Shown here piece after piece: positions 1-5,908 of a stretch of 8,924 nt of DNA. Under the pieces are notes generated by a model. It ran no database searches. It was not told the DNA's origin and worked only from the letters and a program-made list of their open reading frames with translations. The stretch spans positions 1 to 8,924 of the forward strand of contig CALESY010000027.1 in NCBI GenBank assembly GCA_937919945.1, read 5' to 3'. The position numbers and the translations under genes were made by a program. How positions within the stretch are numbered: the first letter of the stretch is position 1; every line of letters starts with the position of its first letter. The DNA comes from an uncultured Chitinophagaceae bacterium. Lineage in GTDB: Bacteria; Bacteroidota; Bacteroidia; Chitinophagales; Chitinophagaceae.

Positions 1-576
1 TATATCGTGCAGATTGATGGGGTAGTGGCCTATGGTCTGTACCATATCGCAATGGAAGATGGCATTGTATTTACTGCAAAGTTCGCCAACGGCTCTAACA
101 TCCAGCAGGTTGCCAATTTCATTGTTGGCATGCATCAGCGTAACAAGTGTTTTATCATTAACGCCTGATAATAACGCCTCCAGATGCTGCAAGTCTATAT
201 GGCCATTAGTGGTCAGGTTTACAAAGTCCAGCTTTGCCTGTCCTGTTTTATGCAGGTATTCTACTGTATGCAGGGTCGCGTGGTGTTCTATAGCAGATGA
301 TATAATGCGTGTACATCCTAAATCTCGCACAGATGCATGTATAGCGGTATTGCTGCTTTCTGTTCCGCCCGATGTAAAGAAGATTTCGCCCGGATTTGCA
401 TGTAGTATTTTTGCAACAGATTTACGGGCATTTTCAATTGCCATCTTGGTTTCTCTGCCGTACGAATAGATAGATGATGGGTTGCCAAACTTCTCAGTCA
501 TATAAGGCATCATCGCGTTCAGCACTTGCGGGTCTAATGCAGTGGTAGCTGCATTATCAAAATATATCCGTTGCAT
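1..576 (-). CDS. Cysteine desulfurase, class I (IscS/NifS-like), C-terminal part outside the window
   Basis: This is a PLP-dependent enzyme of aminotransferase class V that takes sulfur from L-cysteine as an enzyme persulfide, for Fe-S clusters or tRNA thiolation; it acts in the cytoplasm. The ATG is at 576-574 and 192 codons are readable before the window ends. Visible class I features are the N-terminal IYFDNAATT (residues 4-12), FGNPSSIYSYGR (30-41), the phosphate-binding loop TSGGTESSN (68-76), the EHH at 97-99 whose first His should stack on the pyridine ring, HANNEIG (149-155), and the cofactor-contacting Asp177 and Gln180 in HCDMVQTIG. The Schiff-base Lys and the mobile-loop Cys that carries the persulfide lie beyond the window, so activity cannot be judged. 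IscS proteins are about 400 residues, so roughly half is present. The gene is divergent from the porin gene. Whether it serves Fe-S assembly or tRNA modification cannot be told from this part. Confidence 0.95.
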   Translation of the reverse strand, partial: MQRIYFDNAATTALDPQVLNAMMPYMTEKFGNPSSIYSYGRETKMAIENARKSVAKILHANPGEIFFTSGGTESSNTAIHASVRDLGCTRIISSAIEHHATLHTVEYLHKTGQAKLDFVNLTTNGHIDLQHLEALLSGVNDKTLVTLMHANNEIGNLLDVRAVGELCSKYNAIFHCDMVQTIGHYPINLHDI

Positions 577-585
577 ATAAGGCTG

Positions 586-593
586 CAAAGTTA
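586..593 (-). promoter_or_regulatory. Candidate Bacteroidetes -7 box for the cysteine desulfurase gene
   Basis: On the minus strand the sequence reads TAACTTTG, an exact match to the Bacteroidetes consensus TAnnTTTG. It lies 9 bp upstream of the cysteine desulfurase ATG, which implies a very short leader. No TTG element was found at the usual upstream distance, so the call rests on one short box and its position. Confidence 0.4.
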
Positions 594-606
594 TGCAAAT
601 CAATAA

Positions 607-638
607 TTGTGTATTGATAGTCTAAAACATTAGTTTAG
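607..638 (+). promoter_or_regulatory. Weak candidate promoter for the porin gene
   Basis: A TTG at 607-609 is followed after 21 bp by TAGTTTAG at 631-638, one mismatch from TAnnTTTG and within the usual spacing range for Bacteroidetes promoters. The box ends 7 bp before the porin ATG, leaving almost no leader. A+T-rich DNA gives such matches by chance. Confidence 0.22.
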
Positions 639-645
639 TATTGTT

Positions 646-1707
646 ATGAGCAAAAGGATATTAATAGCTACTATATTGATAGCAATACCATGTTTATTGA
701 AGGCACAAGATAAGCCCACCATACAATTATCGGCTTATGGAGAACTATATTATGGCTATGATTTCAATGAACCAAATAACAATAACCGTCCATCGTACAT
801 TGTATCTCATAATAGGCACAACGAGGTAAATCTGAATCTTGCATACCTGAAGGCCAAGTACGAGACTAAGAAAATGAGGGCAAACATTGCATTGATGACA
901 GGTACTTATGCTAATGCCAACCTTGCGAATGAACCAGGGGTATTGAAAAATATATTTGAAGCTAACGCAGGTGTAAGGCTAAGCCGCAAACACGATTTGT
1001 GGCTGGATGCAGGTATCATGCCATCGCATATAGGTATGGAAACGGCTATAGGTAAAGATAACCTGACACTTACCCGTAGCCTGATGGCGGACAATTCGCC
1101 CTATTTTGAAACAGGAGCTAAACTGAACTATACCACCCGTGATGAAAAATGGTATATAGCCTTGCTTGCACTCAATGGTTGGCAAAATATACAACGCACA
1201 CCAGGAAATAATACACCCGCATTTGGTGGGCAAATCACTTACAAACCAACTGATAAACTGACATTCAATTACAGCAATATTGTTTGCAACGTACACCCCG
1301 ATAGTGTTAAGCGTTGGCGGTGGTATCATAATTTTTATACCACATATAACCCAACAAAGAAATTGAGTGTTATTGCTGCTTTTGACATAGGGGCAGAGCA
1401 AAAAACTACTGGCAGCGATACATTTCTGATATGGTACACACCCGTATTGATTGCACAATACAAAGTAGATAAAAACATAGCTGTAGCAGCCCGTTGCGAA
1501 TATTTTTATGACAGGAATGGCGTGTTGATGCCAACCAGTTTCCTGACATGGGGTTATAGCCTCAATGTTGATTATAGTGTTACTAAAAATACGATGCTAA
1601 GATTGGAAGGAAAGCTCTATAACAGCACAGATAATGTATTTATTGCTGATAACAGAGCAGTAAATAACAACGGCGTTTTTACGGCTGCGTTGTGTGTGGC
1701 GTTCTGA
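646..1707 (+). CDS. Outer-membrane beta-barrel porin, OmpL/BBP2-like
   Basis: The product is a 353-residue outer-membrane protein. Residues 1-20 form a signal peptide (a short basic start, a hydrophobic core, then LLKA before Gln21). The rest is rich in alternating-pattern segments ending in aromatic residues, for example IQLSAYGELYYGYDF (26-40), VNLNLAYLKAKYE (61-73), WYIALLALNGW (169-179) and the C-terminal FTAALCVAF, as expected of strands in a barrel that ends in Phe. The opening and the repeated long strands resemble the putative beta-barrel porin-2 family common in Bacteroidetes, and the length suits it. Substrate specificity cannot be read. It stands alone between a divergent cysteine desulfurase gene and a convergent methyltransferase gene, and its last 29 bp overlap the latter. 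The start is supported by the signal peptide beginning directly at this ATG; there is no Shine-Dalgarno sequence. Confidence 0.85.
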   Translation: MSKRILIATILIAIPCLLKAQDKPTIQLSAYGELYYGYDFNEPNNNNRPSYIVSHNRHNEVNLNLAYLKAKYETKKMRANIALMTGTYANANLANEPGVLKNIFEANAGVRLSRKHDLWLDAGIMPSHIGMETAIGKDNLTLTRSLMADNSPYFETGAKLNYTTRDEKWYIALLALNGWQNIQRTPGNNTPAFGGQITYKPTDKLTFNYSNIVCNVHPDSVKRWRWYHNFYTTYNPTKKLSVIAAFDIGAEQKTTGSDTFLIWYTPVLIAQYKVDKNIAVAARCEYFYDRNGVLMPTSFLTWGYSLNVDYSVTKNTMLRLEGKLYNSTDNVFIADNRAVNNNGVFTAALCVAF

Positions 1708-2218
1708 CCATTTCCCAAAGTACTACACCCATACTGACAGATATATTCAGCGAGTGCTTGCTGCCAAATTGAGGTATTTCAATGCAGGCATCAGCTATTG
1801 CTAATACTTCTTCATTTACCCCGCTTACCTCATTGCCAAATACCAAGGCAACAGGCTCTTTGTTCCATGCAAGGTTTTGCAGCATTGTGCTGCCATGTAC
1901 CTGCTCTACTGCATATATTTTATATCCTGCTGCTTTGGCATGGTTGGCAGCATCCAGCGTAGTAGGGAAGTGCATCCAGCTTACTGTTTCTGTGGCACCC
2001 AGAGCTGTCTTGTGAATATCGCGGTGTGGTGGTGTAGGTGTATAACCGCAGAGATACAACGCATCTATGGCAAAAGCATCGCCTGTGCGAAATGCACTAC
2101 CTACATTATGCATACTGCGTACGTCGTCCATTATCACAACAACACGGTGTTTGGCAGCAGTTTTCATTTCTGCTGCTGTCAACCTTTCCAGTTCGTCCAT
2201 CGACTTCTTAATAAACAT
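1679..2218 (-). CDS. TrmH/SpoU-family RNA 2'-O-ribose methyltransferase
   Basis: This is a cytoplasmic SPOUT methyltransferase that uses S-adenosylmethionine to methylate a ribose 2'-OH in tRNA or rRNA. The three SpoU motifs are complete. Motif 1 is NVGSAFRTGDAF (38-49) with catalytic-type Asn38 and Arg44. Motif 2 is LVFGNEVSGV (125-134) with Glu130. Motif 3 is IPQFGSKHSLNISVSMG (148-164), which forms the trefoil knot with Ser156 and Asn158. At 179 residues it is a single-domain form: it lacks the N-terminal L30e-like substrate-binding domain of RlmB/TrmH-type relatives and has only a short helical extension (about 7-25). TPPHRDIHKTALGA (62-75) is typical of the Bacteroidetes orthologues. The RNA target is not predictable. 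ATG at 2218 is used; Met7 at 2200 is an alternative. The 3' end overlaps the porin gene tail-to-tail. Confidence 0.93.
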   Translation of the reverse strand: MFIKKSMDELERLTAAEMKTAAKHRVVVIMDDVRSMHNVGSAFRTGDAFAIDALYLCGYTPTPPHRDIHKTALGATETVSWMHFPTTLDAANHAKAAGYKIYAVEQVHGSTMLQNLAWNKEPVALVFGNEVSGVNEEVLAIADACIEIPQFGSKHSLNISVSMGVVLWEMVRTPHTTQP

Positions 2219-2238
2219 GTAACTACAGATTTTGCAGT

Positions 2239-2246
2239 CAAAAATA
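2239..2246 (-). promoter_or_regulatory. Candidate Bacteroidetes -7 box for the RNA methyltransferase gene
   Basis: The minus strand reads TATTTTTG, an exact match to TAnnTTTG, 20 bp upstream of the methyltransferase ATG. No TTG element was found 17-23 bp further upstream. Because the surroundings are T-rich, chance is possible. Confidence 0.35.
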
Positions 2247-2307
2247 GTTTTGTTTCTGCATCTGTATGTTTTTTGTAGTAGATAATCAGCTTAATCTTAG
2301 TTTCCCT

Positions 2308-2315
2308 TATATTTG
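2308..2315 (+). promoter_or_regulatory. Candidate Bacteroidetes -7 box for clpS
   Basis: TATATTTG matches TAnnTTTG exactly and lies 18 bp before the ATG of clpS at 2334. It also overlaps an in-frame TTG at 2313. If this box is used, transcription starts downstream of that TTG, which supports the ATG at 2334 as the true start. No TTG lies at the usual -33 distance. Confidence 0.45.
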
Positions 2316-2333
2316 CAAAAAATTATACGTTCA

Positions 2334-2635
2334 ATGAGTTCGAGAGAATATCAATTTGGTGGTATTCAGTGGCAAACACAGGAAGATGCAGACCAGGATG
2401 TGCTGGTAGAGGAGATGCATAACCTGATAGTATGGAATGATGATGTAAATACCTTCGACCATGTGATACAGTCGCTGATGGAAATATGCACCATTATCCG
2501 GAACAAGCAGAACAATGCGCCCTGATAATACACCACAAAGGCAAATGTGGTGTGAAGAAAGGGACGTTTGAAATACTACGCCCGCAGGCAGAAGCCCTTA
2601 TTGACAGGGGCATACAAGCTACAATAGATTATTAG
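2334..2635 (+). pseudogene. clpS: ATP-dependent Clp protease adaptor ClpS, interrupted by a one-base frameshift
   Basis: ClpS binds the N-domain of ClpA/ClpC and delivers N-degron proteins to ClpP. The reading frame from ATG 2334 gives the N-terminal half, with MHNLIVWNDDVNTFDHVI (28-45) holding the Asn-Asp-Asp (35-37) that contacts the substrate's N-terminal residue. It would then run into a stop at 2523-2525. The conserved second half is in the -1 frame from 2492: HYPEQAEQCALIIHHKGKCG, then 27 more residues to TAG at 2633-2635. That half includes the substrate-pocket His of the IHHKGK motif (His67 if joined). Joining at ACC 2490-2492 gives a 100-residue protein of normal ClpS length, with no missing or extra residue in the junction ICTHYPEQ. 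The simplest reading is loss of one C (CCC to CC at about 2491-2492), by mutation or sequencing error. It precedes a terminator and is divergent from the methyltransferase gene. Identification is very secure; functional status is open. Confidence 0.9.
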
Positions 2636-2655
2636 CAGTATGAAATATATAGGTG

Positions 2656-2690
2656 AAATCCCCTTTGAGAAATCAAGGGGATTTTTGTTT
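2656..2690 (+). terminator. Rho-independent terminator after clpS
   Basis: A perfect 10-bp stem, AAATCCCCTT (2656-2665) with AAGGGGATTT (2675-2684), encloses a 9-base loop and runs into a T-rich tract ending at 2690. It lies 20 bp after the clpS TAG, so it separates clpS from the downstream peptidase operon. The stem is A/T-flanked and so could act on both strands, but no gene reads towards it from the right. Confidence 0.85.
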
Positions 2691-2718
2691 CCCCCTGTTT
2701 CTAACCCTTTTAACTTTT
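2685..2718 (+). promoter_or_regulatory. Weak candidate promoter for the dipeptidyl peptidase operon
   Basis: TTG at 2685-2687 is followed after 23 bp by TAACTTTT at 2711-2718, one mismatch from TAnnTTTG. A TATAATG at 2720-2726 is an alternative sigma70-like box. Some promoter is expected here, since a terminator lies just upstream and a gene run starts at 2775. The exact elements are uncertain. Confidence 0.25.
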
Positions 2719-2740
2719 CTATAATGTTTTAACTCTGCAC

Positions 2741-2768
2741 TATTGAAGCTATTTTTGGAGCTTCAATA
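2741..2768 (+). promoter_or_regulatory. Perfect 10-bp leader hairpin just before the dipeptidyl peptidase start codon
   Basis: TATTGAAGCT (2741-2750) is the exact reverse complement of AGCTTCAATA (2759-2768), with an 8-base loop ATTTTTGG. The stem ends 6 bases before the ATG at 2775. No T-run follows on either strand, so it is not an ordinary terminator. The only SD-like GGAG (2757-2760) is half in the loop and half in the stem. In mRNA it would place a stable hairpin in the ribosome-binding region, or as DNA it could be a palindromic operator. Which of these applies cannot be told. Confidence 0.55.
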
Positions 2769-2774
2769 AAGTTT

Positions 2775-4949
2775 ATGAAACACATACTGCTGATAGCCGC
2801 GTTATTCATTTGCCATATAGCCAACGCTCAAGGCAAAAAACAGATAACACTTGACGACTTATTCAAAAACAGCACATTTAAGATAAAGAGTGTACCAGGC
2901 TTTAATGGTATGAAAGATGGTAAGCATTACACCAAAACAGAACAACTGGGCGATACGCAGATTATAAAGAAGTATAATATAGAAACAGGTACGGAAGCAG
3001 GTGTGTTATTCGATAACAGTAATGTGATGTTTGGCGGCAAGCGTGTGAAGTTTGAAAGCTATCAATTCAGTAATGATGAAAAAAAGATATTGTTACTCAA
3101 TGAAGGGCAGCATGTGTATCGCCACTCTGCATTTTACAAAGCCTATATATATGATATACCGACTAAAACTGTAGCAGAGGTAGATAATGAAAAAGTAATG
3201 CACCCCACTTTTTCGCCAGACGGGCAGCGAGTAGCGTATGTAAAGAACAACAATCTTTATACGATAGACTTCTTCAATGGTGAGAGCAAACAGATAACAG
3301 CAGATGGCGAATGGAATAAAATTATTAACGGTAATTGTGATTGGGTATATGAAGAAGAATTTGGGTTTACAAGAGCATTTGAATGGTCTCCCGATGGTAA
3401 GTATATAGCGTACTATCGTTTTGATGAAAGTAACGTGCCTGAATTCAGCATGCCTATGTACGGTGGATTATATCCTAAAAACTATAATTATAAATATCCC
3501 AAAGCAGGTGAACCAAATTCTATTGTTGAAATAAAGCTGTACGAATATGCTACGGGCAATACGGTGAAAGTTGATATTGGTACAGAGCTTGATCAATATA
3601 TACCACGTATCAAATGGACAAATAACCCTAACATACTTTGCATCTACAGGATGAACAGATTACAAAACAAATTGGAATTATTGTTTGCTAATGCTGCAGA
3701 TGGCAAATCGGAAGTGATATACACTGAAGAAAATAAGTACTATGTAGAGGTAAGCGACAATATGCAATTTCTTCCTGACAATAGCTCCTTCATCTTTACA
3801 AGCGAGGTAAGCGGCTATACTCACCTGCATCGTTGGGACTGGAAGAAAAAGAAACTTACAGACCTGACACCAGGGAAATACGATATTGCCGATATAACAG
3901 GTGTTGATAAGCAAAATAAGCTCGTGTATTATGTTGCTGCTGAAAAAAGCCCCATAGAGCGTAAATTATACGTTGTAAACTGGGATGGTAAACAAAGAAA
4001 AACAATTACACCTGAAGACGGTACACACAATATTACGGCTATTGAAGGGTATCAGTATTTTTTAGATAAGCATACAAGAATAAACCAACCACCGGTATTC
4101 TATCTGCGCAATGCTGATGGTAAAATCATCAAAACACTGGAAGATAATAAAGACCTGAAAGCCAAGATGGAAGAGTATGATTTGGGTAATATAGCCATCA
4201 AAGAAATAGAACTGGATGGCGGACGTACATTCAATACATGGATGATAACACCACCGGACTTCAACCCGAACAAAAAATACCCAGTGCTGATGTACCAATA
4301 CAGCGGGCCAGGCTCACAAGAAGTAGCAGACCGCTTTCCGGTACGCGATTTCTTCTGGCACCAGATGCTGGCACAGAAAGGGTACATTGTGTTTTGTGCA
4401 GATGGTACAGGTACCGGCTATCGCGGAGAAGAGTTTAAAAAGAAAACATACTTGCAACTCGGCAAGTACGAAAGCGAAGACCAGATAGCCATTGCCAAAT
4501 GGTTGGGCAATCAGAGCTATGTAGATAAAGGACGTATAGGTATATGGGGATGGAGTTATGGTGGTTTCATGAGCAGCACCTGTGTTATGAAAGTATCAGA
4601 CGTGTTTAAAATGGGTATTGCAGTAGCGCCTGTCAGCAATTGGCGCTACTACGACAATATTTATACAGAACGCTATATGCGCACACCGAAAGAAAATGCA
4701 GAGGGTTATGATAACAATGCCCCCGAAAAGATGGCTGCTAATCTGAAAGCTAAGTATCTGTTGATACATGGTACAGCAGATGATAATGTGCATTTTCAGA
4801 ATGCGGTGATGATGACAGAGGCACTGATAAAAGCCAATAAAGAGTTTGACGGTGAGTATTATCCCAACCGCAACCACGGTATATCAGGAGGGAATGCAAG
4901 GCCACACTTATATAAAAGAATGACAGATTTCATTCTCAGCAATCTTTAG
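2775..4949 (+). CDS. dpp4: Dipeptidyl peptidase IV, secreted S9 serine peptidase
   Basis: This enzyme removes X-Pro or X-Ala dipeptides from peptide N-termini in the periplasm or at the cell surface. Residues 1-18 are a signal peptide ending NA before Gln19. An eight-bladed beta-propeller (DPPIV_N, about 100-455) is followed by an alpha/beta-hydrolase domain (Peptidase_S9, about 505-722). The diagnostic DPP IV motif WVYEEEFGF carries Glu194-Glu195, which anchor the substrate amino group and separate DPP IV from other S9 peptidases. Tyr509 in YQYSGPGSQ matches the oxyanion Tyr. The catalytic triad is Ser594 (GWSYGG), Asp669 (HGTADDNV) and His701 (NRNHGI). The 724-residue length matches bacterial DPP IV such as that of Porphyromonas gingivalis. 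It is intact and first in a probable operon, with the next gene starting 14 bp later. The signal peptide fixes the start. A role in protein or peptide feeding is inferred from the family. Confidence 0.95.
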   Translation: MKHILLIAALFICHIANAQGKKQITLDDLFKNSTFKIKSVPGFNGMKDGKHYTKTEQLGDTQIIKKYNIETGTEAGVLFDNSNVMFGGKRVKFESYQFSNDEKKILLLNEGQHVYRHSAFYKAYIYDIPTKTVAEVDNEKVMHPTFSPDGQRVAYVKNNNLYTIDFFNGESKQITADGEWNKIINGNCDWVYEEEFGFTRAFEWSPDGKYIAYYRFDESNVPEFSMPMYGGLYPKNYNYKYPKAGEPNSIVEIKLYEYATGNTVKVDIGTELDQYIPRIKWTNNPNILCIYRMNRLQNKLELLFANAADGKSEVIYTEENKYYVEVSDNMQFLPDNSSFIFTSEVSGYTHLHRWDWKKKKLTDLTPGKYDIADITGVDKQNKLVYYVAAEKSPIERKLYVVNWDGKQRKTITPEDGTHNITAIEGYQYFLDKHTRINQPPVFYLRNADGKIIKTLEDNKDLKAKMEEYDLGNIAIKEIELDGGRTFNTWMITPPDFNPNKKYPVLMYQYSGPGSQEVADRFPVRDFFWHQMLAQKGYIVFCADGTGTGYRGEEFKKKTYLQLGKYESEDQIAIAKWLGNQSYVDKGRIGIWGWSYGGFMSSTCVMKVSDVFKMGIAVAPVSNWRYYDNIYTERYMRTPKENAEGYDNNAPEKMAANLKAKYLLIHGTADDNVHFQNAVMMTEALIKANKEFDGEYYPNRNHGISGGNARPHLYKRMTDFILSNL

Positions 4950-4963
4950 CCGTAATTTGTGGT

Positions 4964-5908
4964 ATGACAAGGCTGGAAGCAACCATTCTGAAGTTACCAC
5001 CTGTAAAGCTGCTTACCAATTGGGCGAAAGGTGCCATATTACCCGGCTTTCAGGGGGTATCGTTGTTTGATGTTGCAAGGTTTTTCTTCAAAGAGGTGTC
5101 CAATACCAAAATCAATGTACGGGCGGCGGCCGTAACGTACAATTTTTTGATGGCTATACCACCTACCTTGTTATTCCTTTTTTCGCTATTACCCTACCTG
5201 CCTTTAGATAATGTGCAGGTTACCATCTTAGATACCTTAAAACTACTGGTATTGCCCGAGGGGATTTACAAAAGTGTATCGGGCATTATTATAGACTTTC
5301 TGAATACCGAACACAGAGATGTATTGTCTTACGGTATCTTGTTTACTTTATTCTTCTCGTCAAATGGTATGATGGGGTTGATGAATGCATTTGACAGAGG
5401 TACGTCCATACACGTCAAACGTTCTGGTTTACGCCGTAGATGGGTATCAATTAAGCTGACGCTGATGCTGATATGCATCGCTATTGTAAGCCTTGCAGCA
5501 CTGATACTGCAGAGTGAGGCATTGAATGGTTTGATACTGAGTGTGTTTAATAACGTAATTGTAGTGAAGCTGCTGAGTATGCTGATACTCATTACGTTGA
5601 TATTTACCATGATTTCCATTATTTACTCCTACGGCCCGTCTATGGTGCATCGTTTTAGTTTTGTGTCGCCAGGTTCCGTATTTGCTACCATTTTAAGCAT
5701 TATTACAACGGTGGTATTTTTCTTCATGGTCAATAACTTTATCAACTACAACAAAGTATATGGTTCTATTGGCTCGTTGATGGCGTTTATGGTGTGGGTA
5801 TGGCTCAATACGATGGTCATTATCCTGGGCTATGAACTGAACGTAAGCATATTGTTGGGTAAATTTTCTGATAAACAAAATGGCGAAGCTAAGAAGCATA
5901 GCAAGTAG
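4964..5908 (+). CDS. yihY: YihY/BrkB-family inner-membrane protein (UPF0761)
   Basis: The product is a 314-residue polytopic membrane protein of the YihY/virulence factor BrkB family, once misnamed ribonuclease BN. Its molecular function is not established. Hydrophobic segments are visible at about 62-80, 121-141, 161-183, 198-222, 238-260 and 268-292. Family signatures include AAAVTYNFLMAIPPTLLFL near 54-72, the SSNGMMGLMNAFDRG stretch (132-146), YGPSM (223-227) and the C-terminal YGSIGSLMAFMVWVWLN followed by LGYELN (288-293). The N-terminus (1-50) and the charged C-terminal tail (300-314) should be cytoplasmic. The gene starts 14 bp after the peptidase stop and overlaps the start of the next gene by 29 bp, so it is very likely co-transcribed and possibly translationally coupled. 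Nothing in the sequence links its function to the neighbours beyond this arrangement. Confidence 0.88.
   Translation: MTRLEATILKLPPVKLLTNWAKGAILPGFQGVSLFDVARFFFKEVSNTKINVRAAAVTYNFLMAIPPTLLFLFSLLPYLPLDNVQVTILDTLKLLVLPEGIYKSVSGIIIDFLNTEHRDVLSYGILFTLFFSSNGMMGLMNAFDRGTSIHVKRSGLRRRWVSIKLTLMLICIAIVSLAALILQSEALNGLILSVFNNVIVVKLLSMLILITLIFTMISIIYSYGPSMVHRFSFVSPGSVFATILSIITTVVFFFMVNNFINYNKVYGSIGSLMAFMVWVWLNTMVIILGYELNVSILLGKFSDKQNGEAKKHSK

Noticed and set aside
32..469. 145-codon open frame on the plus strand
   Set aside because: It is antisense to the well-conserved cysteine desulfurase gene, its product has no recognisable motif, and it has no start signal.
979..1458. 159-codon minus-strand open frame inside the porin gene
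   Set aside because: The plus strand encodes a porin with a clear signal peptide and strand pattern; the reverse product shows no domain and many scattered cysteines.
1877..2278. 133-codon plus-strand open frame, rich in Cys and His
   Set aside because: It lies opposite the methyltransferase gene, which carries all SpoU motifs. The Cys-rich composition is a by-product of reading the other strand.
2313..2333. TTG start for clpS that would add seven residues
   Set aside because: The TTG sits inside the candidate -7 box and the extra residues do not resemble ClpS N-termini. The ATG at 2334 gives a normal family length.
2484..2500. Programmed -1 ribosomal frameshifting in clpS
   Set aside because: The junction ATATGCACCATT has no X XXY YYZ slippery heptamer, and no obvious stem or pseudoknot stands directly downstream. 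A lost C in a short C run is simpler, so recoding is kept only as a remote alternative.
2741..2768. Leader hairpin as a transcription terminator
   Set aside because: No T-run follows the stem on either strand, and a real terminator already lies at 2656-2690.
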